A stretch of DNA of 64,000 bases, taken from Verrucomicrobia bacterium LW23. Lineage in GTDB: Bacteria > Verrucomicrobiota > Verrucomicrobiia > Methylacidiphilales > UBA1321. The position numbers and the translations under genes are program-made. Shown piece by piece: positions 45,369 through 54,766 of this stretch. The stretch's first letter is position 1. Each line of letters starts with the position of its first letter. The notes below the pieces were generated by a model. That model was not told the DNA's origin and did no database searches. It worked only from the letters and a program-made list of their open reading frames with translations. The stretch covers positions 1-64,000 of the forward strand of contig QAZA01000001.1 in the NCBI GenBank assembly GCA_003054695.1, read 5' to 3'.

Positions 45369-45973
45369 TCAGGGGCACCTCGGGGGGCGCTTATGGGGCG
45401 CGATGGAAATTATGGGGAAAAAGAAGGAAACGCTTGGGGCAGCGATGTTTGATGCCGACCGGTAAGGAGGTAGCACGCTCGGTGAAGTGTCCCGCTCGAT
45501 TAATGCAAGTAATTGGTGCCCTGCGCCTTGGGCGATAACAGTGACGAATAGCAGCCGTTTTCGCATCGTTACAACGACATCTAATAACTTGCGAAACCAG
45601 CCACATTTCGCTGGCGATCGGTTGCGGTGGCCACTATAACGCCTTCGTTGCGACAAGGCACCGTAATACTTTGCATAAAAAAGAGCAAACGCGGGCATTG
45701 GGCAATTTTGCGGCTTGCTTTATAAATACCTTAATTTCAGAGACATGCAACTTGTTTGATGGGCGGCTGGGAAGCTATTAGATCCCCAGCTTTGGCCATT
45801 AAAAAAAGTTTGTGAAACTTTTCACAAATAGAGTTGCCTGTTTCCAAACGGGTATGATACCAATCCTCATCCACATATCTTCCATGCCTTTGATTACGGC
45901 CCTTTATCCCCACGTGCGTCAAAGCGTGCTGCCCGCAGCTTCGGCTCCCCTATCCACTTTCTGATCTCCAGCC
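45369..45973. other. Long divergent regulatory region between rex and actA
   Basis: This 605-bp region has no gene. It is more AT-rich than its surroundings from about 45650 on. It contains the Rex operator (45810-45827) and should hold the promoters of rex and of the respiratory operon. Hexamers with good spacing could not be assigned with confidence. Confidence 0.6.
45810..45827. promoter_or_regulatory. Rex operator upstream of actA
   Basis: TTGTGAAACTTTTCACAA is a perfect 7-4-7 inverted repeat matching the known Rex consensus TTGTGAA-N4-TTCACAA. It lies 146 bases before the actA ATG and 442 bases before the rex start. The rex gene is the divergent neighbour, which strongly supports the site. 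Confidence 0.9.
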
Positions 45974-46624
45974 ATGGCCAATATCTTCCCCCGCTCGGCC
46001 AATTGGTTGCCGCTCCAGCTCATTACCTGCATCGCGCTTCTAGGAGCGGTTGTGCCGGTGGGGCTGTGGTATTACTTCACCCCGAAGTATACGCGAGTCG
46101 GCTACATGCCAAACCAGCCCGTCGATTTCAGCCACCGTATCCACGTCGGTCAGGTCGGTCTGGATTGCCGTTACTGCCACTCGTTTGTGGAGAAGTCGAG
46201 CCACTCCAACGTGCCGACCACGCAGACGTGTATGAACTGCCACAGCCAGATTCAGGCAGGCAACCCGCGCCTGCAGCCGGTGCGTGACAGCTTTGAGACG
46301 GGCACGCCGATCAAGTGGGTCAAGATTCACCAGGCGCCCGACTACGTTTACTTTAACCACTCCGTGCACATTGCGCGCGGCGTCAGCTGCGTGAGCTGCC
46401 ACGGCAAAGTCAACGAGATGCCGGTGGTGTGGCACGATAAATCCCAAAGCATGAAGTGGTGTCTGGATTGCCATCGCGACCCCGGCGCCAATGTCCGCCC
46501 CGTAGAGAATGTGTTTAACCTGGATTGGGCGCCCCAGGGTACGACTCAGCGCGAGCTGGGCGACAAGCTGGTTAAAGACTGGAAAATTACTCCGCCCACC
46601 TCCTGCCAGGGCTGCCACCGATGA
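45974..46624 (+). CDS. actA: Alternative complex III subunit A, pentaheme cytochrome c
   Basis: ACIII is a quinol:electron-acceptor oxidoreductase that replaces cytochrome bc1. This subunit has an N-terminal membrane anchor (LQLITCIALLGAVVPVGLWY) and five heme sites: CRYCH, CMNCH, CVSCH, CLDCH and CQGCH. FDFSHRIH/YFNHSVHIARG-type segments supply distal His ligands. 216 residues is normal. Its stop overlaps the actB start by ATGA. First gene of the operon. Confidence 0.95.
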   Translation: MANIFPRSANWLPLQLITCIALLGAVVPVGLWYYFTPKYTRVGYMPNQPVDFSHRIHVGQVGLDCRYCHSFVEKSSHSNVPTTQTCMNCHSQIQAGNPRLQPVRDSFETGTPIKWVKIHQAPDYVYFNHSVHIARGVSCVSCHGKVNEMPVVWHDKSQSMKWCLDCHRDPGANVRPVENVFNLDWAPQGTTQRELGDKLVKDWKITPPTSCQGCHR

Positions 46625-49600
46625 AACGCGTATTCCAACATCCCCCCGAAACCCAGACGGGCCGCAAATACTGGCGCAGCCTCGGCGAACAGGCCGATAC
46701 GCCGGAGTTCCGCACGTGGCTGGAGCGGGAATTTCCCGCCGGCCACGCCCAGATGGAAAATGACGGCCTCTCGCGCCGCAATTTCCTGCGCCTGATGGGT
46801 GCCAGCGTGGCGCTTGCCGGCTTTGGCCTTACAGGCTGCCGCCGTCCTGAGGCGTACGTCGTTCCCTATACCAAAAGTCCGGAGTGGATTATCCCTGGCA
46901 AGGCGCTGCAATACGCCACCGCCATGCCCCGCCGCCGCGGTGCGGAGCCGATTCTCGCGACCTCCTACGAGGGGCGTCCCACCAAGATTGATGGCAACCA
47001 CCTGGCTTATAAGCAGGGCGGTTTCTCCAAGAATTACGGCCCGTCCGACAGCTTTGCGCAGATCTCGATCCTTGATCTGTACGATCCTGAGCGCGCGAAG
47101 GAATACAAGCAGGGTGGCAAGGTCATTGACGCCGACGGCAAGGAAGTCGTCAAGTTTGAGACGAAGGATAACGTCACGTTTATTCAGGAGCTGGAGAAGC
47201 TTGCCGCCACGTTTGGTGATGGCGATGGCCTGGCCTTCCTGGCGGACGCCTCCAACTCTCCGACTCGCGACCGCCTGCGTGGCGAGATTGAGAAGAAATT
47301 CCCGAAAGTCATCTGGGCGGAGTACGATCCCGTCGAGGATTCCGCCGAGCTCGCAGCCTCCAGGGCAGCGTTTGGTGATCGTGTTATCTTTACGCCCGAC
47401 TGGGATAAGGCCGACGTCGTTGTCGCGCTCGATTCCGACTACCTGGGCGGTGAAGAAGGTGGCCACGAAGCCGTTCGCGGCTGGGCTAATGGCCGTCGCA
47501 AGCTGGGCAAGGGCGAGACGATGAACCGCGTGTACGCGGTGGAAGGCCGCCTGACGCCCACGGGCGGCATGGCGGATCACCGCCTGCGCATCGCCTCCTC
47601 CAAGGTTGGTCTTGTTGCGCTGCATCTGGCCGGCAAGCTGGGTATCCAGGGCCTGCCCACGGTGCACGTCAAGGCAAAGGGCAAGGAGACGGAGGACAAG
47701 GCCTGGGGCCTGACGGATCGTGAGGACAAGTGGGTTGCCGCAATGGCGGAGGACCTGCTGGCCCATAAGGGCAAGTCGATCGTCACCACCGGCTTTACCC
47801 AGCCTGCCGCGGTGCACGCTCTGGCGCACCTGATCAACAACGCCCTGGGCAACTTTGGCGCGACGATCACGGCCATCAAGCATCCCCGCCCGGAATCGAA
47901 GACGATTGCCGAGCTGGCGGCCGCCGCCAAGGCTGGCAAAGTCAAGACTCTTTTCCTGCTAAACTACGCCAACCCCTCCTATACCGCCCCGGTGGATCTG
48001 GAGTGGGACAAGGCGATTGCCAAGGTGCCGACCGTTGTGCAGCTGACGCACGACATCAACGAGTCGTCCAACACGGCCAACTGGATCGTTCCCGCCGCTC
48101 ACTACCTGGAGAGCTGGGGCGACGCGTGGGGCCGCAACGGCACCTACATGTGCACGCAGCCGATGATCCTGCCGCTCTACAACGGCCTCTCGGAGATCGA
48201 GCTTCTTGCGCGTATCCTCGGCATCCTCAAATACGAGGCGCCCAAGGCGGACGCTCCGAAGTCCGATCTGCCCCCCGGCTTTGGCCCGCAGCTGGTGCAG
48301 GAGACCTTCAAGACGATCAGCAAAGGCACCGATTTTGCCAACGACTGGACCCAGTTTGTGCACGACGGCGTGCTGGCCAACAGCGCCGCGCCCAAGGCTC
48401 CCCTCGCGTTCAACGCGGGTGAGGCCACGAAGCTGGCGACGCAGGCCCTGGCCCTGCAGATCAAGCCCGGCGGCTACGAGGTTGTGTTCTATCCCGGCCC
48501 GTCCACGGACGATGGCCGCTATAACAACAACGGCTGGACCCACGAGCTTCCCGATCCGATCACCAAGCTGACGTGGGACAATGCCGCGCTTATAAGCCCC
48601 GCTACGGCCACCCGCCTGGGTGTGCCCGATCGCCGAGCGCCGATCGACGAGACCCCGTGGTCGGATGCCGAGTCCGCCATTCCCGTCCCTGTTTTCAGGA
48701 TCACGATCGATGGCCGCACGCTCGACATTCCCGTGCTGGTCGTGCCTGGTCAGGCCGACGAAACTATCTCCATCGCACTGGGTTACGGCCGCTCGGTCGT
48801 CGGTAACGTGGGCATCGGCACGGGCCGTAACGCCTACCTCATCCGCTCCAGTGCCAAGCCGTGGATCTGCCCGGATGCCGGCATTGAGAAGACCTCCGAC
48901 ACCTACGTGCTGGCCACCACGCAGGAGCACCACGTAATGGAAGGCCGCGCGCTGGTCCGCGAGGGCTCGCTCGATTTCTACAACAAGCATCCCGACTTTG
49001 CCCACAACATGGGCATTCAGCTCCACGGCAACAAGGAGCTGTACAATAATCCCCAGCTCGTCCCCGGCAAGCGCGATATCCACCAGTGGGGCATGGTGAT
49101 TGACCTGAACAGCTGCACCGGTTGCACGGCGTGCATCGCGGCGTGCCAGGCGGAGAACAACATTCCTATCGTCGGTAAGGATCAGGTGATGCGCGGCCGC
49201 GAAATGCACTGGCTGCGTATGGATCGCTACTACCAGGGCGACATCAACGACCCGACTGTGCTTAGCCAGCCCGTTGGCTGCCAGCAGTGCGAGAACGCCC
49301 CGTGCGAAACGGTGTGCCCGGTCAACGCGACGATTCACTCGGAAGACGGCCTGAACGTGATGGCCTACAACCGGTGCATCGGCACCCGTTACTGCGCCAA
49401 CAACTGCCCGTACAAGGCGCGCCGCTTCAACTTCTTTAACTACAACGAGCGCCCGATCAAGGAGCTTTACTACGGCCCGCTGGCCCAGAAGGGATCGCCC
49501 GAGACGATCAAGATGCAGAAGAACCCGAACGTTACGGTCCGCGTCCGCGGCGTGATGGAAAAGTGCACCTTCTGCGTCCAGCGTATCGAAGACGCGAAGA

Positions 49601-50058
49601 TTACCCAGCTGACGAAGGCCCGCGTGACGAACGCCTCCGCGCCGGTCAGCAAGCTGATCCCCGCTGATACCGTGGTAGCCGCCTGCCAGCAGGTGTGCGC
49701 GGCCGAGGCCATTGTCTTCGGCAACATCGACGACCCCAACAGCCACGTGGCCAAGCTGCGCGGCGACCCCCTGCACGACAACAAGGGCGCCGACCCCCGC
49801 AACTACGAGTTGCTCCACTACCTCAACACCAAGCCCCGTGTCACCTACCAGGCGCGCATTCGCAACGTAAACGCCAAGGTGCCCGGTGCGGAAGCCCTGC
49901 TGGCCACGCCCGAGACGTGGCACGATGCCCATCACGGTGGCGGCGACGATCACAAGGAAGCCGGCCACGGCCACGGAAACGACGGTCACGGCCATAAGGA
50001 TGACCACGGTCACAAGCCGGACCACGCGCCCGCCGCTCAACCTCAAGGTGCCCACTAA
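46621..50058 (+). CDS. actB: Alternative complex III subunit B, molybdopterin-like/Fe-S protein
   Basis: A twin-arginine motif SRRNFLRLMG (51-60) directs export, followed by a hydrophobic stretch and Cys73. The large N-terminal domain resembles molybdopterin oxidoreductases but carries no cofactor in known ACIII. The C-terminal ferredoxin-like domain starts at CTGCTACIAAC (Cys832-842) and has CQQCENAPCETVCP, CIGTRYCANNCPY, CTFC and ACQQVC, enough for several Fe-S clusters. The last ~45 residues form a His/Asp/Gly tail, HGHGNDGHGHKDDHGHKPDH. Length 1145 is slightly above usual. Confidence 0.95.
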   Translation: MKRVFQHPPETQTGRKYWRSLGEQADTPEFRTWLEREFPAGHAQMENDGLSRRNFLRLMGASVALAGFGLTGCRRPEAYVVPYTKSPEWIIPGKALQYATAMPRRRGAEPILATSYEGRPTKIDGNHLAYKQGGFSKNYGPSDSFAQISILDLYDPERAKEYKQGGKVIDADGKEVVKFETKDNVTFIQELEKLAATFGDGDGLAFLADASNSPTRDRLRGEIEKKFPKVIWAEYDPVEDSAELAASRAAFGDRVIFTPDWDKADVVVALDSDYLGGEEGGHEAVRGWANGRRKLGKGETMNRVYAVEGRLTPTGGMADHRLRIASSKVGLVALHLAGKLGIQGLPTVHVKAKGKETEDKAWGLTDREDKWVAAMAEDLLAHKGKSIVTTGFTQPAAVHALAHLINNALGNFGATITAIKHPRPESKTIAELAAAAKAGKVKTLFLLNYANPSYTAPVDLEWDKAIAKVPTVVQLTHDINESSNTANWIVPAAHYLESWGDAWGRNGTYMCTQPMILPLYNGLSEIELLARILGILKYEAPKADAPKSDLPPGFGPQLVQETFKTISKGTDFANDWTQFVHDGVLANSAAPKAPLAFNAGEATKLATQALALQIKPGGYEVVFYPGPSTDDGRYNNNGWTHELPDPITKLTWDNAALISPATATRLGVPDRRAPIDETPWSDAESAIPVPVFRITIDGRTLDIPVLVVPGQADETISIALGYGRSVVGNVGIGTGRNAYLIRSSAKPWICPDAGIEKTSDTYVLATTQEHHVMEGRALVREGSLDFYNKHPDFAHNMGIQLHGNKELYNNPQLVPGKRDIHQWGMVIDLNSCTGCTACIAACQAENNIPIVGKDQVMRGREMHWLRMDRYYQGDINDPTVLSQPVGCQQCENAPCETVCPVNATIHSEDGLNVMAYNRCIGTRYCANNCPYKARRFNFFNYNERPIKELYYGPLAQKGSPETIKMQKNPNVTVRVRGVMEKCTFCVQRIEDAKITQLTKARVTNASAPVSKLIPADTVVAACQQVCAAEAIVFGNIDDPNSHVAKLRGDPLHDNKGADPRNYELLHYLNTKPRVTYQARIRNVNAKVPGAEALLATPETWHDAHHGGGDDHKEAGHGHGNDGHGHKDDHGHKPDHAPAAQPQGAH

Positions 50059-50061
50059 GCC

Positions 50062-51582
50062 ATGGCCAAATCTTCCAACAAAGTCGATCTCTACCCGTAC
50101 TGGGACCAGTCCGCGCCCCGGCCGGCTGGTATTACGGAGGCTCAGGAGAAAGTCGCCAAGGCGGCGATTCTTCGTCCGCAGCTCATCGGCAACGCGCCTG
50201 GTGTCAAGCGCAGCTATAACTGGATCACCGAGCGCGTGTGCGGCATTATCGAGGCGCCGACTCCCCTCTGGTGGTTTATCGCTCTCGCCATTACCGCGAC
50301 GACGACGCTGCTGACCATCGGCGGCGTGCTGTATCTCATCGCCACGGGCGTCGGCGTGTGGGGTCTCAATCACCCGGTCGGCTGGGCGTGGGACATCACC
50401 AACTTCGTGTTCTGGATCGGTATCGGCCACGCCGGTACTCTGATCTCGGCCATCCTGTTCCTGACGCGCCAGAAATGGCGTACGTCGGTCAACCGCTCCG
50501 CGGAGGCCATGACGCTGTTCGCCGTGTGTTGCGCGGGTATCTTCCCCGCCGTGCACGTCGGTCGTATCTGGATGGTGTGGTTCCTGGCTCCGCTGCCCAA
50601 CGCCAACGGTATCTGGCCCAACTTCCGTTCCCCGCTGCTGTGGGACGTGTTTGCGGTATCCACCTACTTTACGGTGTCGGTTCTCTTCTGGTACGTCGGC
50701 CTTATTCCTGACCTGGCCACCCTTCGCGACCGCGTCAAAAGCCGCTGGGCCAAGTGGTTGTACGGCACTTTTGCCCTGGGTTGGACGGGCTCCAACAAAC
50801 ATTGGAGCAACTACGAAATGGCGTACATGATCCTGGCGGGTATCTCCACCCCGCTGGTGCTTTCGGTGCACTCGGTCGTGTCGTTCGACTTCGCGACATC
50901 GGTGGTGCCCGGCTGGCACACCACGATCTTCCCGCCTTACTTCGTGGCCGGCGCCATCTTCGGCGGCTTTGCGATGGTGCTTACCATCCTGATGCCCGCC
51001 CGCCTGATCTACGGCCTGGAAGATCTGGTAACCGACCGCCATATCGACCTGATGTGCAAGATCATCCTGCTGACCGGCTCCATCGTCGGTTACGCCTACC
51101 TGATCGAGCTTTTCATCGCCTGGTACGGCGCGAACCCCAACGAGCGCTTTGCGTTCTGGAATCGCGTGACCGGTCCTTACTGGTGGGCGTTCTGGTGCAT
51201 GATGTCGTTCAACGTAATTGCGCCCCAGCTTTTCTGGGTCGACTCCTGGCGCCGCAACTGGATCGTCATTTACATCGTCATCAACATCGTCAACGCGGGC
51301 ATGTGGTTTGAGCGTTTCGTCATCATCGTGACGTCCGTGCACCGCGACTACCTGCCTGGCGCCTGGGGCATGTTCCACCCGACGGTAACCGACATCCTGA
51401 CTTTCGTCGGCACGTTCGGCCTCTTCCTCACGTTGTTCCTCCTTTTTGTCCGGTTCCTGCCGATGATCGCTATCGCGGAAGTGAAAGCGATTGCCCCTGA
51501 GTCGGATCCTCACTATCACCCGCCCGGTGGCCATGACCACCACGGCGACGCAACCAAGACATCTACTCACGCCAAGGCATGA
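50062..51582 (+). CDS. actC: Alternative complex III subunit C, NrfD-like
   Basis: Polytopic NrfD/PsrC-type subunit that binds quinol in the membrane. About ten helices, with [20 protein letters not shown] at the start, [20 protein letters not shown], and [20 protein letters not shown] in the middle. The tail ends His-rich ([13 protein letters not shown]). 506 residues is normal. It starts three bases after actB; its stop overlaps actD by ATGA. Confidence 0.93.
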   Translation: MAKSSNKVDLYPYWDQSAPRPAGITEAQEKVAKAAILRPQLIGNAPGVKRSYNWITERVCGIIEAPTPLWWFIALAITATTTLLTIGGVLYLIATGVGVWGLNHPVGWAWDITNFVFWIGIGHAGTLISAILFLTRQKWRTSVNRSAEAMTLFAVCCAGIFPAVHVGRIWMVWFLAPLPNANGIWPNFRSPLLWDVFAVSTYFTVSVLFWYVGLIPDLATLRDRVKSRWAKWLYGTFALGWTGSNKHWSNYEMAYMILAGISTPLVLSVHSVVSFDFATSVVPGWHTTIFPPYFVAGAIFGGFAMVLTILMPARLIYGLEDLVTDRHIDLMCKIILLTGSIVGYAYLIELFIAWYGANPNERFAFWNRVTGPYWWAFWCMMSFNVIAPQLFWVDSWRRNWIVIYIVINIVNAGMWFERFVIIVTSVHRDYLPGAWGMFHPTVTDILTFVGTFGLFLTLFLLFVRFLPMIAIAEVKAIAPESDPHYHPPGGHDHHGDATKTSTHAKA

Positions 51583-52124
51583 GCACACCTGATATTGCCA
51601 AAATTTACGGCATTGGAGCCGAGTTCAAGAGCGTCGTCGAGCTATACGAGGCCGCCGAGAAGGTTCGCGATCGCGGTTTCCAGTTCTGGGACGTTTACTC
51701 TCCGTTCCCGATCCACGGCATGGATCAGGCGCAGGGGCTCAAACGGTCCTGGGTGTCGGCCCTTTCGCTCATCGGCGGCTTTACCGGATTTACCACCGGC
51801 CTGCTGCTGGAGACGATCACCTCGGTGTTCGTCTACCCGATGATTGTGAACGGCAAGCCTTTCTTCAGCCTGCCCGCATTCTTCCCGGTCATGTTCGAGC
51901 TCACCATTCTGTTCACCGCATTCGCCACGGTGTTCGGCATGCTGGCCATCAACATGCTGCCCAAGTGGTACAACCCGGTGTTTAACTGGGATCGCTTCAG
52001 CAAGGTGACCGACGACAGCTTTTTTATTGTTATCGAAACCCTCGATCCACGCTTTGACGGCCCCAACACGGCGGCCTTCCTCAATTCCCTGGGCGGGACC
52101 AACATCACCTATATCTCGAAATAA
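51579..52124 (+). CDS. actD: Alternative complex III subunit D (DUF3341)
   Basis: The N-terminal cytoplasmic domain has [20 protein letters not shown] and [20 protein letters not shown], the DUF3341 signature. Two membrane helices follow, with [20 protein letters not shown] between. 181 residues is normal for ActD, which packs against ActC. ATGA overlap with actC. Confidence 0.93.
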   Translation: MSTPDIAKIYGIGAEFKSVVELYEAAEKVRDRGFQFWDVYSPFPIHGMDQAQGLKRSWVSALSLIGGFTGFTTGLLLETITSVFVYPMIVNGKPFFSLPAFFPVMFELTILFTAFATVFGMLAINMLPKWYNPVFNWDRFSKVTDDSFFIVIETLDPRFDGPNTAAFLNSLGGTNITYISK

Positions 52125-52126
52125 TT

Positions 52127-52885
52127 ATGGTTCTCCGCTATTTCGTGATCAGCCTCTTCTTCGCCATACTATTTGTGGTGTTGATTGCTGGTCCCCGCGG
52201 CCAAAAAGGGCCGGGTCGCCCCTTCGAGTTCTTTGCGGATATGGATCGGCAGCCGAAGGTCAAGTACCAGACCACCAGCGAGTTTTTCGCTGACGGCATG
52301 TCTGCGCGCATGCCGGTGCCCGGTACTATTGCGATTACGATGCCCGCCCGCGAGACCTACTTTAACAGCGGCAAGTTTAACGCGACCACCTGGGGCAAAG
52401 GCTTTCCCGACAAGAACGACCTGACCGGCCAGCCCTTCCAGATTACCCGCGCCGACCTGCTGCGTGGCAAAGAGCGTTACGACATTTACTGCAAGGTGTG
52501 CCACGGCACCACCGGCGACGGCAAGGGCTTTACCTCCCAGTTCGGCCTCAGCGGTATCGCCAACCTGCACGACCCGAAGTTTATCACGATGGATGAAGGC
52601 GAAATCTTCCACACCATTACCGCTGGCAAGGGCCTGATGCAACCCTACGGCGCCAACATTACGCCCGAGGATCGCTGGAAAATCATCGCCTACGTCCGCG
52701 TGCTGCAGCGCAGCCAGAATGTGAAGGCCGCGGATGTTCCCGCCGACCTGAAGAAGGAGCTGCCTGCGCCCGCCGCAGCCGCCCCCGCGCCTGCCGCACC
52801 CGCTGCTCCTGCTACGGCCCCCGCGACCAAGCCCGGCGCCAGCGTAACGCCTGCCGCACCTCTTACCGTTTCCCTCGCCCAATGA
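52127..52885 (+). CDS. actE: Alternative complex III subunit E, monoheme cytochrome c
   Basis: After an N-terminal hydrophobic anchor (YFVISLFFAILFVVLIAG) comes a cytochrome c domain with CKVCHGTTGDGKG and a Met ligand probably in GLMQPYGANI. It passes electrons from ActA/B to the outgoing carrier or oxidase. The last 45 residues are an Ala/Pro linker-like tail. The stop overlaps actF by ATGA. Confidence 0.92.
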   Translation: MVLRYFVISLFFAILFVVLIAGPRGQKGPGRPFEFFADMDRQPKVKYQTTSEFFADGMSARMPVPGTIAITMPARETYFNSGKFNATTWGKGFPDKNDLTGQPFQITRADLLRGKERYDIYCKVCHGTTGDGKGFTSQFGLSGIANLHDPKFITMDEGEIFHTITAGKGLMQPYGANITPEDRWKIIAYVRVLQRSQNVKAADVPADLKKELPAPAAAAPAPAAPAAPATAPATKPGASVTPAAPLTVSLAQ

Positions 52886-54072
52886 GCCACTCCACCCCCA
52901 CACTTCCCAAACCAGAGTACGTTGCCGGCACGGGTTTTCTGCGCATGGTGCTGCTGGGCATTGGCGCCATTGCGATGCTCATCAGCATCATCGCTGCGTT
53001 CTTCATGACGGGTAAGCAGGTCGCTCACTCCTACCTGTTTGCCTACTTCTACTTCTTCACCATCGTGGGCGGCGCGTTCTTCTGGACGGTGCTGCACCAT
53101 GCGGTGGACGCCGACTGGTCGGTGGTTGTCCGCCGCCAGCTGGAGAATATCATCAGCTCGTGGATCGTGCTGGTCATTCTTTTCGTCCCGCTGGTCTTCT
53201 TGTATCCTTACCTGTGGAAGTGGCTTTTGCCTGAGACCCTCGCCGCCGACCCGATGCTTCAGGCCAAGCAGCCCTACCTCTCCTGGTGGTTCGCGGGGCT
53301 TCGCACCATCCTCATCTTCGGGCTCGTCGGCCTGTACGCCTACCTCCTGCGCAAGCACTCTGTCGATCAGGACAAGACTGGCCATCCTGCTTACACCATC
53401 AAGATGCGGTACCTGAGCATCCCCGGCATCCCCATCATCGCCCTCGCGATCACCTTCGCGGCGTTCGACTGGGTGATGGCGATGGATTACCACTGGTACT
53501 CCACGATGTTCGGCGTGTGTATCTTTGCCGGCGCGGTGCAGCAAAGCCTGGGCACGCTCATCATCACCTGCTTTATCCTCAAGCAGCTGGGCTACCTTAA
53601 GGAAGTGAACTCCGAGCACTTCCACATCATGGGCAAGTTTCTGCTCGCCTTCACCATCTTCTGGGCCTACGTCCACTTCTCCCAGTACATGCTTATCTGG
53701 TATGCCAACATTCCGGAAGAAACGAATTGGTTTGTGAAGCGCAACGAGGGGATGTGGACCTACCTGGCCATCCTGCTGACTGCCGGCCACTTTATCCTGC
53801 CCTTCATCTTCCTGCTGCCGCAGTGGGTCAAGAAGAATCCTCTGACGCTGAGCCTGATTGCCGGCTGGCTGCTGTGCATGCACGCGGTGGATCATTACTG
53901 GCTCATCCTGCCCAACTACCATAAGGATCTGTCGCCCAACATCCTGGACTTCACGTTCTTCATCGGTATCGGCAGCCTGGTGTTCTCGCAGATCATCCAC
54001 AGCATCGGCTCCAGCCCCACCATTCCCGTTCGCGATCCCCGCATCTTTGAGAGCCTGAAGATCAAGAACTAA
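52882..54072 (+). CDS. actF: Alternative complex III subunit F
   Basis: A polytopic subunit related to ActC, with about ten helices: AYFYFFTIVGGAFFWTVLHH, AAFDWVMAMDYHWYSTMFGV, FWAYVHFSQYMLIWYANIPE. These are typical of ActF. The segment HYWLILPNYHKD near the end is also conserved in the family. 396 residues is normal. Overlaps actE; the next gene follows after 16 bases. Confidence 0.93.
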   Translation: MSHSTPTLPKPEYVAGTGFLRMVLLGIGAIAMLISIIAAFFMTGKQVAHSYLFAYFYFFTIVGGAFFWTVLHHAVDADWSVVVRRQLENIISSWIVLVILFVPLVFLYPYLWKWLLPETLAADPMLQAKQPYLSWWFAGLRTILIFGLVGLYAYLLRKHSVDQDKTGHPAYTIKMRYLSIPGIPIIALAITFAAFDWVMAMDYHWYSTMFGVCIFAGAVQQSLGTLIITCFILKQLGYLKEVNSEHFHIMGKFLLAFTIFWAYVHFSQYMLIWYANIPEETNWFVKRNEGMWTYLAILLTAGHFILPFIFLLPQWVKKNPLTLSLIAGWLLCMHAVDHYWLILPNYHKDLSPNILDFTFFIGIGSLVFSQIIHSIGSSPTIPVRDPRIFESLKIKN

Positions 54073-54088
54073 CCCGGACTGAACGACC

Positions 54089-54529
54089 ATGAACAAAAAA
54101 GAATTCAGCACGGGGACATTCTACCTCATCATCCTCGTCATCCTGGGCGTGACCCTGCTCTTTCCCATCGCCAGCTTCCTGCTGGTGGCCCAAGGCCCGG
54201 CCGATACCCTGGAGGCTGAGCGCGAGCTCAACCGCCTGAAGGTGCATCACGAGCTGGAGGAAGCCGCGAACAAGACCGCCACCACCACCGCCTGGGTGGA
54301 CGAAAAGGCCGGCATTGCGCGCATCCCCATCGCCCGTGCCATGGAGCTGGAACTGCCGGCCCTTGCCGCCAGCAAGCCCGCCGCCGGCAACGCGCTCCCC
54401 GCGACCCCGGCCGCTGCGCCCGCCGCCCCGGCGCCGGCCCCGGCAGGCGCCACTAACGCTCCGGCTGCAACGCCCGCGCCCGCTCCGGCACCCGCCCCCG
54501 CGGCTACCAACGCACCGGCCAAACCCTAA
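54089..54529 (+). CDS. Small single-helix membrane protein, unknown
   Basis: The 146-residue protein has one N-terminal helix (STGTFYLIILVILGVTLLFP), a charged helical segment (AERELNRLKVHHELEEAANK) and a long Ala/Pro-rich C-terminal tail probably in the periplasm. No cofactor motif. Its place between actF and ccoS suggests a structural or assembly role in the ACIII-oxidase supercomplex, which is inference. Confidence 0.7.
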   Translation: MNKKEFSTGTFYLIILVILGVTLLFPIASFLLVAQGPADTLEAERELNRLKVHHELEEAANKTATTTAWVDEKAGIARIPIARAMELELPALAASKPAAGNALPATPAAAPAAPAPAPAGATNAPAATPAPAPAPAPAATNAPAKP

Positions 54530-54541
54530 ACCTTGCCCGCC

Positions 54542-54763
54542 ATGTCCACCGCCTTTCTCATGCCCACTCTGGTCATCTTCGGGATGATGATCGCGATGAG
54601 CGCCAGTGCGCTCGCCGCACTCTACTGGGCCACCCAGGATGGGCAATTTGTGGACATCGAAAAGAACGCGGAGTGCATCTTTGACAAGGACGAGCCCATC
54701 GGCAAATGCACCGACTATTTCCCTGGCCAGGCTCCCCAACCCCCCTTTAACAACGGCAAGTAA
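54542..54763 (+). CDS. ccoS: CcoS-like cbb3 oxidase assembly protein
   Basis: The 73-residue protein has one membrane helix (ASALAALYWATQDGQFVDIE) followed by the CcoS/FixS pattern 'W-A-x-x-x-G-Q-F-x-D' and a short acidic tail (CIFDKDEPIGK). CcoS helps load copper or heme into cbb3 oxidase subunit I. It lies four bases before ccoN. ATG 54542 is used. Confidence 0.75.
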   Translation: MSTAFLMPTLVIFGMMIAMSASALAALYWATQDGQFVDIEKNAECIFDKDEPIGKCTDYFPGQAPQPPFNNGK

Positions 54764-54766
54764 CAC

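Noticed and set aside
47959-51588. A 1209-codon open frame antisense to actB-actC
   Set aside because: High GC makes antisense frames stay open. The plus strand here encodes well-supported ACIII subunits, and the antisense product is low-complexity with no motif.
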